A DNA stretch of 64,000 nt from an uncultured archaeon (GTDB lineage: Archaea > Halobacteriota > Methanosarcinia > Methanosarcinales > Methanoperedenaceae), in NCBI GenBank assembly GCA_902384525.1, contig CABMCA010000047.1, positions 1 to 64,000 on the forward strand, in the 5' to 3' direction. Position numbers and translations under genes: made by a program. Below are positions 19,560 to 28,980 of this stretch, piece after piece. Every line of letters starts with the position of its first letter. Position 1 is the stretch's first letter. The notes beneath the pieces are model-generated. The model made no database searches. It was not told where the DNA came from and was given only the letters and a program-made list of their open reading frames with translations.

Positions 19560-20285
19560 ATGAAAGAGAGGGAAATATATTCCCACCTTCGGGTATTTCC
19601 TCCTTTTGCCGTAAGGATCGATGGAAAGGGTTTTCATCGCGCACTGGGGTTGCTCGGGCTTTTAAAACCATATGATGAGATATTTGCCCGGGCGATGGCG
19701 GATTCTATTGAATTATTTTTTAAGGAAAGCGGCTTGAATCCACTTTTTGCTTTTACATTTTCAGATGAGATATCCTTCTTTTTTTATGAAATGCCTTATA
19801 ACAACAGGGTCGAGAAGATTGATTCCATTATTCCGGCATTTGTTTCCTCAGCGCTTACAATCCAGTTGAAGCTTGAAAAACCTGTTTCTTTTGATTCAAG
19901 GATCGTCATTCTTGGAAAAGAAGACATTTACAAATATCTTTTGTGGAGACAGGCTGAAGCATGGAGAAACCATATGAGTTCCTACGGATATTACACGCTG
20001 TTAAAATCCGGAATGAGTGAAAATGAGGCTGCAATGAGCCTGAAAAACATGAAGGCAAGCCAGATCCATGAGCTTGTATTCAGTCATGGGATCAATCTTG
20101 CTGAAACACCGGTTTGGCAGCGATGCGGCATAATGATATACAGGGAATCGCAGGAGAAAACCGGCTTTGATCCAATAAAACAAAAGGAAGTTAAAACACA
20201 AAGGAGAAGAATAATACAGGATTGGAATCCACCGATTTTCAAGACTGAAAAAGGAAGAAAGCTTATCGAAAGGCTTGTTTCATGA
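19560..20285 (+). CDS. thg1: tRNA-His guanylyltransferase family protein
   Basis: About 241 residues. Thg1-type enzymes add or repair G at the 5' end of tRNA in a 3'-to-5' direction, using a polymerase-like palm. The first metal motif is VRIDGKGFHRA and the second FTFSDEISFFFYE; QAEAWRNHMSSYGYYTLL is the conserved downstream helix. Archaeal members often act as templated repair enzymes (TLPs). I start at the ATG at 19560 (MKEREIYSHLR), which matches family N-termini; an in-frame TTG at 19533 is possible. It follows the PRC-barrel gene on the same strand and overlaps rnhB tail to tail by 23 bases. Confidence 0.88.
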   Translation: MKEREIYSHLRVFPPFAVRIDGKGFHRALGLLGLLKPYDEIFARAMADSIELFFKESGLNPLFAFTFSDEISFFFYEMPYNNRVEKIDSIIPAFVSSALTIQLKLEKPVSFDSRIVILGKEDIYKYLLWRQAEAWRNHMSSYGYYTLLKSGMSENEAAMSLKNMKASQIHELVFSHGINLAETPVWQRCGIMIYRESQEKTGFDPIKQKEVKTQRRRIIQDWNPPIFKTEKGRKLIERLVS

Positions 20286-20958
20286 TTTTTATATCGTAAT
20301 CAAATAATCTTTTCTGGTTTCTATCGAATTTCTCTAAAATATTTTTAGAAGTCTCCCACGAACTACGGGCAAAAGAAGGAAGGGAATTATTGTCTTTTAC
20401 CCATTGTTCAAGGAATCTGATAGTTTTAGCATCGGAAGGATAGCCGCTTCCTATTTCCAATCCCAGTTCGTTTTCGATTTGTTTTACAAGCAAGTCCCTC
20501 TGGACTTTTGCAAGTATGGAAGCAGCCGATACGATCGGGTATTTAACATCTGCTTTATGTTCTGAAGTGATCATTATTTCCCCTGGATATTTCATCCTGA
20601 TATTTTCGCCAAATCTGTTCGCAATTACATCTGCTGCATCTACAAAAGCATGATCGGGTCTTAATTCCTCAAGGACTTTCGTAAACGAGGCAACCATTAT
20701 TTCATTCATTGTCATCATCTGCCTGAGTTCATCTATCCTGGAAGAAGTAACTTCAAGGATAAAATATTTTTCAGCCAGTTCCTTAATTTCCCCGGCCAGT
20801 ACTTCCCTTTTTTTTGCAGTCAGTTGTTTAGAATCCTTCACTCCGATCCTTGAAAGATCATTTATTTTTGTTCCATCAAGAAGTATTCCTGCAACGCACA
20901 TAGGCCCAAGAACAGGGCCTTTTCCTGCTTCATCGACCCCGGAGATCATCAAAACCAT
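20263..20958 (-). CDS. rnhB: Ribonuclease HII
   Basis: 231 residues. It cuts RNA in RNA-DNA hybrids and single ribonucleotides in DNA. The first motif GVDEAGKGPVLGPM carries the catalytic Asp-Glu pair; HAFVDAADV and the later VSAASILAKVQRD region supply the other acidic and basic residues. The C-terminal helix KIMKQAF resembles a PCNA-interacting tail. Its ATG shares a base with the TAA of the nicotinamidase-like gene upstream, so the two are co-transcribed. Confidence 0.92.
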   Translation of the reverse strand: MVLMISGVDEAGKGPVLGPMCVAGILLDGTKINDLSRIGVKDSKQLTAKKREVLAGEIKELAEKYFILEVTSSRIDELRQMMTMNEIMVASFTKVLEELRPDHAFVDAADVIANRFGENIRMKYPGEIMITSEHKADVKYPIVSAASILAKVQRDLLVKQIENELGLEIGSGYPSDAKTIRFLEQWVKDNNSLPSFARSSWETSKNILEKFDRNQKRLFDYDIKIMKQAFR

Positions 20959-21479
20959 TATAAAACCTTATCAGATGATGAAATTTCCGTACCGAAAATA
21001 CTTTTCATATATTTTAGGGCGTATTCATAAGACTCTTCATCTATTGAAGCAGTGCAGTCACGGGGCACGATCGTTTTATATCCTGAAAAATATGCCTGAG
21101 CAACGCTATTCTGTACACAGATGTCTGTGCTCACACCTGTAAAGATCAGGGTGTCTGCGTTCATTTGTTTTAATATTTCAGGAAGTTCCACAGAAGCGAT
21201 GTACTGTTTTTTTTCTATTACGATATCATTTTTTTCAGGCTTAAGCTCCGGGATTATCTCGGAGCCCTTACTTCCTTTCATAGCATGTTCTCCCCAGATA
21301 TCCAGTTCCCTATCGGTTGCACTATGTGCATCCCGTAGAAATATTACCGGGACTCCAAGTTTATGCGCTTTCTTTACAAGAGCAACAACATTCGGGACGA
21401 TATTCCGGGCTCGTTCACTTCCGAATTTCCCTGTGACAAAATCATTTATCATATCCGCAACAATGAGTACTTTTACCAT
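20958..21479 (-). CDS. Nicotinamidase-like cysteine hydrolase
   Basis: 173 residues of the isochorismatase fold. The triad is Asp9 (VADMINDF), Lys90 or Lys91 (VIEKKQY) and Cys121 (VSTDICVQNSV); FLRDAH and WGEHAMKGSKGS provide metal-site and substrate-loop residues like those of PncA. Deamidation of nicotinamide for NAD salvage is the most likely reaction, though related amidohydrolases cannot be excluded. A GGAGGT ribosome site supports the start. It is first in an operon with rnhB. Confidence 0.82.
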   Translation of the reverse strand: MVKVLIVADMINDFVTGKFGSERARNIVPNVVALVKKAHKLGVPVIFLRDAHSATDRELDIWGEHAMKGSKGSEIIPELKPEKNDIVIEKKQYIASVELPEILKQMNADTLIFTGVSTDICVQNSVAQAYFSGYKTIVPRDCTASIDEESYEYALKYMKSIFGTEISSSDKVL

Positions 21480-21582
21480 ACTACCTCCAAAATTTCATGT
21501 TCCAAATATAATCTAACAACTAAACTAATATATAAGTTAAAGTGAAAGTGGACTGACTTTATTTGAAGAACCTGAGGCCGAT

Positions 21583-21619
21583 GGATCGATCCTTACTAAG
21601 GTTAAATGAGTTCATGAAC
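21583..21619. promoter_or_regulatory. Two 10-bp palindromes in a divergent intergenic region
   Basis: Between the nicotinamidase-like gene (minus) and the AbiE operon (plus), GGATCGATCC at 21583-21592 and GTTCATGAAC at 21610-21619 are perfect 10-bp palindromes 17 bases apart. They could be protein-binding sites, but short palindromes also arise by chance. Confidence 0.25.
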
Positions 21620-21636
21620 AAGTATCTACTAAAAAT

Positions 21637-21679
21637 AGTAATATTTTATATTACCTACTATAAGTAGTAATATTTATAT
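21637..21679 (+). promoter_or_regulatory. AbiE operon promoter with operator-like repeats
   Basis: AGTAATATTTTATAT at 21637-21651 recurs almost exactly as AGTAATATTTATAT at 21666-21679, and a perfect inverted repeat CTACT-ATA-AGTAG (21655-21667) lies between. The second copy includes a TATA-like AATATTTATAT about 30 bases before the first start codon, so the mRNA is nearly leaderless. AbiEi antitoxins repress their own operons by binding inverted repeats, which fits this layout. Confidence 0.5.
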
Positions 21680-21704
21680 GGCATGAAGTCCAGACTTATC
21701 CATT

Positions 21705-22571
21705 ATGCTTGAATTAATATTAGGCACAAGGACCAAGATAAAGATCCTGCAGGCACTTGCTCAATCCAGCAGACCAATGACCAGGAATGAGCTTGTTAAA
21801 ATGACAGGCTCAGGTCTTAGGAGCACATATGAGCAGGTTGAAGAGCTAATTGGTCTTGGAGTCTTAAAAGAAACTGTGAACGTGCGCATCAGAGTAGCTC
21901 TTGATCCTGAATTTCCTCTCCATGACAACCTGCGCGACTTGCTTTTGTCAAGCACAGAATATTTGCGTACTCAACAGGATGTGCTTGCAGCGGTAGACAG
22001 GATTTGCGGTGATAAATACTACCTTGGCTCCTTTACTGCTGCACGCCAGAAGATCACTCCTGTAGATTATGATCCTCCTGTCTATGCTGTAAACATATTG
22101 AAAGATCACTATAAGCATTTTTATCCCCGCCTCCGGGTGCTTGGTAAAATTGCAAATATAAAAGTATATGAGAAAAATATGGATGAGGCAGGGGATATCA
22201 CTATTATTACTTATGCATGTAATAGCATCCCGCCGGATATTATAAGGACAGATTTCCTGGGTATCGAGGTTTGGGTGGCGTCTGTAGAGCGGGGAATTAT
22301 TGAGTGCCTGGCCAGGGAGACACCATTTACTCTATACGGCACTTATCTTGTACTGCTGCAGAACAGGCTGGACAATGTTCTGGATATTGCATATTTTAAA
22401 AAGCTTGCAGAGGAGGAAGGTTTTCTTTCTCTTATACTGGCGGTTATGAAAAAGTTCAATGAGATATGGGGTAAAAGGCTTTTCGAGGTAACTGAGAATG
22501 AACAGGCTGTGGCACAAGGTTGGGTAGATGAAAAGGAAATAAGGCATGCAATTAACACGGTGATGGAATGA
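21705..22571 (+). CDS. AbiEi-like antitoxin and repressor
   Basis: 288 residues. The N-terminal 75 form a winged helix (TKIKILQALAQ, LVKMTGSGLRSTYEQVEEL), followed by a larger domain of the kind seen in AbiEi-type antitoxins. The stop overlaps the start of the toxin gene by four bases (ATGA). AbiE systems are type IV: toxin and antitoxin do not touch, and the antitoxin represses the operon. The identity rests mainly on the partner gene and the HTH. An operator-like repeat lies just upstream. Confidence 0.7.
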   Translation: MLELILGTRTKIKILQALAQSSRPMTRNELVKMTGSGLRSTYEQVEELIGLGVLKETVNVRIRVALDPEFPLHDNLRDLLLSSTEYLRTQQDVLAAVDRICGDKYYLGSFTAARQKITPVDYDPPVYAVNILKDHYKHFYPRLRVLGKIANIKVYEKNMDEAGDITIITYACNSIPPDIIRTDFLGIEVWVASVERGIIECLARETPFTLYGTYLVLLQNRLDNVLDIAYFKKLAEEEGFLSLILAVMKKFNEIWGKRLFEVTENEQAVAQGWVDEKEIRHAINTVME

Positions 22572-23524
22572 GAATTACTTTTGGAGTTGAGGAAAAGATA
22601 AAACTTCTATCCACGATACATATCTGGAGCCGGGACCAGCTCACTCAGGATATATTCAGAAAGATGCAGGTGAAATATGGCATTCCTGCATATCTCACAG
22701 AGACTATGTTCTGGCACATGGAGATTTTATACAGGCTTCTGCCTATAAGCGAATATCTTGTATTCAAAGGCGGAACCTGCGTTCAGAGCTACATCGATCC
22801 AATGTTCCAGCGTACATCCAATGATCTTGATTTCAATACAACGATACAGAATCACAATGCATTGATTCAGAAGATTGAAGACATCAATAAGCAGCTAAGA
22901 GATCAGGGAACAGCAGTTGAGATACAGGGAATCCCATATGGTTTTTTTGAATTTGAGTCCGCTGATAAAGCATCAGGAACCTTGAACTTAAGGCACAGGA
23001 TGCCTTCCAGGTTTGGAGAGTACGAGCATGTGGCCGGAAATGATGTGCAGGCAAAGTCCATAAGAGTTCAGATAAACTGCAAGCACGCCTGGCTTCCTGC
23101 GATAAAGAAGGTCATAAAGCCAGTGGAATTTTATATTATGGAAGAAGCAAAACCCGTAGAAGCTGTCGTCTTTCCCCACTCAAGCATCGAAGATCTGATC
23201 GCAGATAAGATCATGGCAACACAAGTACATACAGGCAGGGAGAGATTCAAGGATGTCTATGATCTTAAGGTGCTGTTTAACCTTGATTTTGACAGAACTA
23301 CAGTCAATACCAAGCTTGCACTCATTGCTAAGGAAACAGAAAGAGACGCTGGTGAATTGCTCAAATCAAGCGCGAACACGGTAATGGCTTTCGGGGACAG
23401 AAACAATGAAGCACAGGGGTTTGCCAGTATGGTTTGCAGAAATGGAAAGGAACTCATTAAAGGTTGGGAGATCATGTGTGAAAAGACTGCCAGGACAATC
23501 CTGCTGCTTGGCCAGGAGCGCTGA
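22568..23524 (+). CDS. AbiEii-like nucleotidyltransferase toxin
   Basis: 318 residues of the DUF1814/AbiEii nucleotidyltransferase family. Motif I is FKGGTCVQ (residues 67-73), followed by RTSNDLDFNTT with Asp86 and Asp88 as metal ligands; motif III/IV is the DKIMATQVHTGRERFKDVYD segment near residues 210-230. Such toxins add nucleotides to tRNA 3' ends or otherwise stop growth, and some protect against phage. All key motifs are present, so it appears functional. No phage or mobile element is adjacent. Confidence 0.85.
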   Translation: MRITFGVEEKIKLLSTIHIWSRDQLTQDIFRKMQVKYGIPAYLTETMFWHMEILYRLLPISEYLVFKGGTCVQSYIDPMFQRTSNDLDFNTTIQNHNALIQKIEDINKQLRDQGTAVEIQGIPYGFFEFESADKASGTLNLRHRMPSRFGEYEHVAGNDVQAKSIRVQINCKHAWLPAIKKVIKPVEFYIMEEAKPVEAVVFPHSSIEDLIADKIMATQVHTGRERFKDVYDLKVLFNLDFDRTTVNTKLALIAKETERDAGELLKSSANTVMAFGDRNNEAQGFASMVCRNGKELIKGWEIMCEKTARTILLLGQER

Positions 23525-23534
23525 ATTCGGCAAC

Positions 23535-25517
23535 TTAACTATCCTGGTATTTAGGCTTATAGAACAGCACTATCCTGTATTCTGACGGCTCTCGATTCAT
23601 CTTCCTGTAAAGCAAATAATCAATGGTTATATCCGACTCTTTGAACCAGTACCATGACATCTTTGCACTATCAAGTCGCTCATAATCCGTGCGAAGGTTG
23701 CGCTTTACGATATCAGCTTCACTTGGCGTCTCATCGCCCTGATGAACGATTATCAACGGCGCGTCAAGAGTGGAATTGATATTGACTTTCCATTGAATGT
23801 TATTGAAATGGCGCATGTACCAGAGGAACTGGGTTTCTAATTCCGGATCGGTAAGCTGTATCTTTGTAGAATTACCCTCATACTGCGATGAAATTTCATT
23901 TATTTTACTTAAGAATAATGCAAATTTCTGTGGTGGCTGAGCCGCCTGGATAATAGGTTCGGCGGGATCTGTATAACGCTTATAGTTCAATTCAATGCTT
24001 GAATATACGAAAAAAGACGATGTTAAAATAATAATTACGACTGCAATGATACCTTTACGGGAATTTAAATCCAGTCCCGGAATAATTTCATTCAGGTAGG
24101 TCGCTGCAATTAATGCAAGAGGAAGTAAGGGATTTAGTACAAGCCATGGTACTTTTTCCTGGACATAAGAATATACAAAGAAATTAGCCAGTGCCCAATA
24201 TGTCAGGAAAGCAACAAAAAGATTTTTTGACCTCAATACGCTTAAGAATGCAAATAGCAGCAATGGTAATAAAACGATTATTGAAGCCGGGAGGTAAGAT
24301 ACAGGAAGGAATCTGCCTGATGCCGGATATGTTTTTGATATGAGATAGAATATACAAACTATTATCCAGTAGATAAGAGAAATCATTAATATCTTTATTT
24401 TCTTATTATCGCAACAGCTATAATGTGCAATTCCTAAAATTCCAAATATGAATATTGGAAGATCATAGAGAGCTATGATCGGTAAGTAGAAAAAGAAAAC
24501 GCCGCCCATACGTTCAATCTTGTGCATCTCATACCAGTGTAATATCGCTTTCATGAAGGCATCTTTCATCCCCGTAAAGTCAAGAAAATTTCCCGTATAA
24601 TATAATTAGAAAAAGACAATAAATATAAAAATAAATAATAGCATTTCTGTAGACATGACCAAAAATTTATTATCGAGATTTTTGATTTTTCCGATCAAAC
24701 CACTATACCATTTTTCCCTTATGGCGAAAAGAAACAGGAAAAAGATTGCCAAAGCCATTATGATGTATGCATTTTCTTTAAGCGCAACCAGCGATGCAAG
24801 CGCCAGTGCCCCGATAACAATGTAAAGAAATCTCATTAAAGGATATCTGCCAAAACCTAGAATAATAATAACTAATCCAATTAATGCAAATGAAACAAAA
24901 TATAATCCTTTTAATGTTAACAACGATAATATCCGAATATATAAACCCGGTATGACCCAGATACATGCCAGTGTTAATATTATTAATATAATTGCAAATA
25001 AATACGCATTCCTGATCACTATATTTTTATTATTAGAATAATTCATATTAGAATAATTCTCTACAAATTTGATCGCGCAAACAAATAATAATAGTGTAAA
25101 AAAGGACATGAATATATCTTCTCTGTAAAACCGGGAATAATACAGGAACGATGGTGAGAGTGCAAGGAAGAAAGCACAGATCAGCAATCCTGTCTTTCCG
25201 ATATATTTCTTTAAGGGCAGCAAAAATAACAGCATAGCAGACCCGAGAATTGCTGGCAGGATTCGTGCAGAATAGTCACTATCCCCTATTCTTTTAAATA
25301 TTTCGGTTGTCACATAATACATGAAAGGCCCATGGAACGAGGGATCGTAAGAATAGCTATGCTGCGTGAACAACCTGTACGTAAAATAACCTACAGCAGC
25401 CTCATCGTGATGAAATACCCTTTCATCAAGCCTGTAGAATCTTAAGAAAAATGCAAGGGCTACCAGGATAAAAAAACAAAGATAATAAAGAATGTTTTTT
25501 TTATTCATCCACTCCAT
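23535..25517 (-). pseudogene. Membrane glycosyltransferase (GT39/Agl23-like) split by TAA
   Basis: Two open parts (24606-25517 and 23535-24569) are in the same frame and joined by FF-TAA-LYYTGNFLDFTGM, so the gene is one 660-codon protein with a single ochre stop near 24606. The N-terminal part has the PMT/ArnT-type FHHDEAAVGYFTYR and FHGPFMYYV loops and about eight membrane helices; the C-terminal part has four or five more helices and a soluble domain. The whole matches the archaeal Agl23/TIGR03663-type family near oligosaccharide transfer genes. Either a true nonsense mutation, a sequencing error, or readthrough. TAA excludes pyrrolysine. Confidence 0.75.
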
Positions 25518-25571
25518 GATAGTTTAAACTTATTCATAGCATTTATGGTTTTGGAAAAACATTCATGGTGC

Positions 25572-25844
25572 ATGCCAAAAATCAGGGTCAGGTTCTTTGC
25601 AAATTTCAGGGAATTCACAAAAACCAGTGAGCTTGAGATTGAAGGAGATACTGTCCGGGAGATACTTGAAATGATTTGTAATAAGTTCCCGGGCCTGGAT
25701 AAGATCTTATTCACTAATGGAAAATTACAGCCCTATGTTAATATTTTTCTGAATGGGGAAAATATTCTTGAATCGGATGGAATGGCTAATTTGCTTCAAC
25801 CGGGTGAAGAAATAGCTATTTTCCCTCCTGTGTCGGGTGGATGA
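25572..25844 (+). CDS. moaD: MoaD/ThiS-family sulfur carrier
   Basis: 90 residues from the ATG at 25572 (MPKIRVRFFANFREFT); the longer frame adds a nine-residue extension that family members lack. Ubiquitin-like fold ending in PPVSGG, the di-glycine tail that becomes a thiocarboxylate. It probably carries sulfur for molybdopterin or tungstopterin synthesis, since the next gene, overlapping by four bases, is moeA. A role in tRNA thiolation as a SAMP-type modifier is possible in archaea. Confidence 0.85.
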   Translation: MPKIRVRFFANFREFTKTSELEIEGDTVREILEMICNKFPGLDKILFTNGKLQPYVNIFLNGENILESDGMANLLQPGEEIAIFPPVSGG

Positions 25845-27022
25845 TGTTTAAAGAAAGAATAAATGCACAAAAAGCAAAAGAATTATTTCTCCATTCATTT
25901 CAACCAATTTCAAAAATAGAGACCTTGCCCATCGAGGAATGTGATGGAAGGATAATTGCAGAAAATATAATTGCAAGTATAGATGTGCCGCATTACAGGC
26001 GTGCAGCCATGGATGGATTTGCAGTCATGGCATCTGAAACGCTCGGAGCAGGCACTGGTTCACCTGTTATGCTCAGATTAGCAAATATTATGGAGAAAGG
26101 CACATGCATGAGAGTGCATACAGGTTCACCGATGCCGGAAAAGTCGGACGCGGTCGTTATGATGGAAGATACGGTATTAAGCGGCGATAAAGTTGAGATA
26201 TTTGCACAAATCCATCCTTTCAAGAACGTTGGAGCAATAGGAGAGGATATACAAAAAGGTGAAATTATCTTAAACAGGGGGCGCCTGCTTCGTCCCTGTG
26301 ATATCGCTGTTCTTGCATCCCTTGGTATTGGGAACATTAAAGTTTTTAAAAGGCCTCTTGTTGTGATTATTCCAACTGGTGAGGAACTTGTACCCAGAGG
26401 TAAGAAAAACCTGGCTGATGGAGAGGTCTATGAAACGAATGGATTGATGTCTGCCATGTATATACGAAAATGGGGAGGCATCCCACGCCTGCTTGAGATT
26501 GTGACTGATTCTCCTGACAAAATAAAAGAAGCTATTATATCAAATCTTGATGCAGATATGATTTTAACAAGCGGCGGGACTTCAGTGGGAAAACGCGATT
26601 TTGTTCCGGCAGTTGTTGGATCACTTGGAAAACTCCTTGTCCATGGTGTCGGGATCAGTCCTGGAAAGCCTACAGCTCTTGGAAATATCAATGGTAAACC
26701 TGTTTTATGCATGCCGGGATATCCTGTTGCAGGTATAGTGGCGCTTTTTTTTTATGGAAAGGCCGCATTTCGAAGGCTTGGGCATGTTCCGGATGAGCCT
26801 GAAAGGATCGTACGAGCAGTGCTATCTGGAAAGATAACTGGAAGAACAGGGTATAAAACATTTGCTCGTGTAAAAATAGATAATGGCATTGCGATTCCAC
26901 TGGCAACAACCGGGGCCGGGATTTTAAGTTCTGTTTCTAAAGCTGATGGTTTCGTGATAATTCCGGAAAATATCGAAGGACGAAATGCTGGTGAGGAAGT
27001 GGAAGTAGTGTTAATTGAATGA
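25841..27022 (+). CDS. moeA: Molybdopterin molybdenumtransferase MoeA
   Basis: 393 residues. It inserts molybdate or tungstate into adenylylated molybdopterin, needed by formylmethanofuran dehydrogenase and formate-type enzymes. Clear MoeA signatures: RRAAMDGFAV near residue 49, MRVHTGSPMPE, VIPTGEELVPRG, TSGGTSVGKRDFV and the PGKPTALG and LPGYPV-like GYPVAG loops. Full length with the C-terminal beta domain. The start overlaps the moaD stop, so the pair is translated together. Confidence 0.93.
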   Translation: MMFKERINAQKAKELFLHSFQPISKIETLPIEECDGRIIAENIIASIDVPHYRRAAMDGFAVMASETLGAGTGSPVMLRLANIMEKGTCMRVHTGSPMPEKSDAVVMMEDTVLSGDKVEIFAQIHPFKNVGAIGEDIQKGEIILNRGRLLRPCDIAVLASLGIGNIKVFKRPLVVIIPTGEELVPRGKKNLADGEVYETNGLMSAMYIRKWGGIPRLLEIVTDSPDKIKEAIISNLDADMILTSGGTSVGKRDFVPAVVGSLGKLLVHGVGISPGKPTALGNINGKPVLCMPGYPVAGIVALFFYGKAAFRRLGHVPDEPERIVRAVLSGKITGRTGYKTFARVKIDNGIAIPLATTGAGILSSVSKADGFVIIPENIEGRNAGEEVEVVLIE

Positions 27023-27174
27023 TTATTTTGTCATTATTATGCTCATTTTAGTGTCCAAATAGGTATATTAGTTATGATAGTTATTGTTAGTATGAGCAGG
27101 CAAATAATTCATTTATATTTTCCCCACATCCTATCCACCGCCTGCTCTATCCAATTTGTTTTTTCAATTGACAT

Positions 27175-27275
27175 TATCCTGGTATATTCGAAAATATCCT
27201 GGTATATTAAAAAAATAATGGTGGTATAATGGGCAGGGTGGGGGGGGTGGTATTTTAAAAAATTCCTGCCCATTA
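27175..27275. repeat. Direct repeat and hairpin in convergent spacer
   Basis: The 314-base spacer between moeA and the isomerase-like gene holds TATCCTGGTATATT twice, at 27175-27188 and 27195-27208 (20-base period), then a perfect 11-bp inverted repeat, TAATGGGCAGG at 27227-27237 with its complement at 27265-27275, around a G8 run. Both genes point into the spacer, so the hairpin may help end transcription, or this may be the trace of a small mobile element. The 71-codon minus-strand frame here is not convincing as a gene. Confidence 0.5.
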
Positions 27276-27336
27276 TTTTCCTACAAACATACATAATATT
27301 TAAAATATCCGATGGTTTATTCATTATTCAAACGGT

Positions 27337-28149
27337 TTATTCAATGTCCAAACCTGAAAGTATCTTCTTTCCCGCCCTTACATCATCAACAGAGAACACC
27401 TCAAGATTATACACACCATTAAACCTGAGTTCTTTCAAAATAGAAAAATCAATAACTCCTGTCCCTGGCGCACCATGAAGATCGCCCCAGAATTTCTCGG
27501 TAAATAAACCCTTGTTATCATGGATATGAACATGCGCTACGTGATTTTTTAGTTCCTTAGCAAATTCCCGAAGTTTCCCCTGGTTTCCCTCACACGTCAG
27601 GTTAGCGTGCCCGATATCAAACGTAGCCCTCAAATTAGGTGAACCTGTCTTTTCGATAGCTTTTATCAGATCAGTTGCGCTGATGCACAGGTTATCCGGG
27701 TCAGTCCCTTCCTTATTTTCAAGTCCGAGTGTAACATTCGCATCTTCGGCAAATTTTGAAAGGCGGGACAATCCTGAGACCATGTTTTCAAATGCTTCGT
27801 CTTTATTCTCATTTTCATTTATCCTTCCCGGATGAATGACCACAATCCCTGATCCGAGAGCTTCTGCTATCATGATACTTTCTTTCATGAGTTTTTCTGT
27901 TGTATCATTCAATCTTGCAGTGTCTACAATGAGTTCTTGCGGATAATTTGGTGAATCGCTAAAATAAGGAGCATGGATAGAAGTTGACAAATCGTATGAT
28001 GAAAGTATATCTTTTAGTTTGCATATGCGGGATTTTATTAACTTTGTTCCTTCATAAACTCCAAGCTTTGGTATATACAGTTCTATAGATTCAACCTCGC
28101 GCTCCAGTTCAGGAAGTGTTCCTGCAAAAGATGATGCTCCGATGATCAT
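27337..28149 (-). CDS. Sugar phosphate isomerase/epimerase-like TIM barrel
   Basis: 270 residues of the AP-endonuclease-2 / xylose isomerase-like TIM-barrel family. Metal-binding residues are visible in VVIHPGR, LGLENKEGTDPDN, ATFDIGHANLT, HVAHVHIHDNKG and NLEVFS (Glu, Asp, His, Glu set). The true substrate is not predictable; family members include isomerases, epimerases and endonuclease IV. It starts seven bases after mfnB ends, so it is co-transcribed with it, and it may act on a sugar phosphate related to that pathway, but this is only context. Confidence 0.8.
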   Translation of the reverse strand: MIIGASSFAGTLPELEREVESIELYIPKLGVYEGTKLIKSRICKLKDILSSYDLSTSIHAPYFSDSPNYPQELIVDTARLNDTTEKLMKESIMIAEALGSGIVVIHPGRINENENKDEAFENMVSGLSRLSKFAEDANVTLGLENKEGTDPDNLCISATDLIKAIEKTGSPNLRATFDIGHANLTCEGNQGKLREFAKELKNHVAHVHIHDNKGLFTEKFWGDLHGAPGTGVIDFSILKELRFNGVYNLEVFSVDDVRAGKKILSGLDIE

Positions 28150-28155
28150 TTTCCA

Positions 28156-28860
28156 TTATTTCCTGTTGATCAGGGTCCTTAATTTTTCAACAAGATCTTT
28201 CCTTATTGAGGAATTGCGGTCTCCGCCGCACACGCAACCCCTGACCCCGATAATATCCGGGGATATTCTTTTTAATGCAGGAATATCTTCAAATTTGATC
28301 GTGCCTGCAAGTGCTGCCTGGAGCCCGTGGTCTCTTGAACTTGAAACGAACTGCCTGAGTTCTTCTTCGGTCAGGAATTCAAATGTGGAGCGGCCATCCT
28401 TGATACCCGTATCCATCATAACAACATCTACACCTGCTATTTCACCGATTGATGGCAGTTCAAAAGGTGAAATGGAGTTAATTCGCATGTAATCAGAATA
28501 ACCTGAAGCCACAACTTTCTTATTTTTGTCATATTCCTTTACTGAACGGACAATGTTTGTGAGCATGTCAAGGGCCTGCTCCCTGGTCTGTATATCGAAT
28601 AATCCGACTTTGATATAATCTGCACCCGCGACAGCCGCTCCAAGTGCTGCCAGTGATGCTGTTCCTGGCTTATAATTAAAATCACCGATCGTTGCGCTCA
28701 AAGGTACTGCGCCTGCCACGTTTTTCACATCTCTTATCATCCACGGGAAATTTGCGCCAAGTGAGCCTTCTTTCGGATTCTTTACATCAATTATATCCGC
28801 ACCGCCGAGTTTGCAGGTTTTGGCTTCTTCAACATTGATCGGGCTTACGAGTAACTTCAT
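28156..28860 (-). CDS. mfnB: (5-formylfuran-3-yl)methyl phosphate synthase MfnB
   Basis: About 234 residues. MfnB condenses two glyceraldehyde 3-phosphates into the furan ring of methanofuran, the one-carbon carrier of methanogens and ANME archaea. The Schiff-base and active-site lysines are Lys27 (DIIDVKNPKEGS) and Lys84 (ADYIKVGLFD). I use the ATG at 28860 (MKLLVSPIN); a TTG two codons earlier is the only alternative. Presence of this gene is good evidence for a methanofuran-using organism. Confidence 0.92.
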   Translation of the reverse strand: MKLLVSPINVEEAKTCKLGGADIIDVKNPKEGSLGANFPWMIRDVKNVAGAVPLSATIGDFNYKPGTASLAALGAAVAGADYIKVGLFDIQTREQALDMLTNIVRSVKEYDKNKKVVASGYSDYMRINSISPFELPSIGEIAGVDVVMMDTGIKDGRSTFEFLTEEELRQFVSSSRDHGLQAALAGTIKFEDIPALKRISPDIIGVRGCVCGGDRNSSIRKDLVEKLRTLINRK

Positions 28861-28980
28861 AATCAAGTATTAAATTGATGCACTAATACATTTATGTTTC
28901 GAATTTGTTGTGCCCAATGCACTGTTGAATTATTGCATTCAGGACATTGAAGTGATTTCTGGAATAAAATAAATAAAATT

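Noticed and set aside
23535-25517. Pyrrolysine readthrough as explanation of the split glycosyltransferase
   Set aside because: The internal stop is TAA, not TAG.
27109-27324. 71-codon minus-strand frame in the convergent spacer
   Set aside because: It runs through the hairpin and direct repeats, has no ribosome site and no domain. It is more probably chance, although its last 20 codons read somewhat protein-like.
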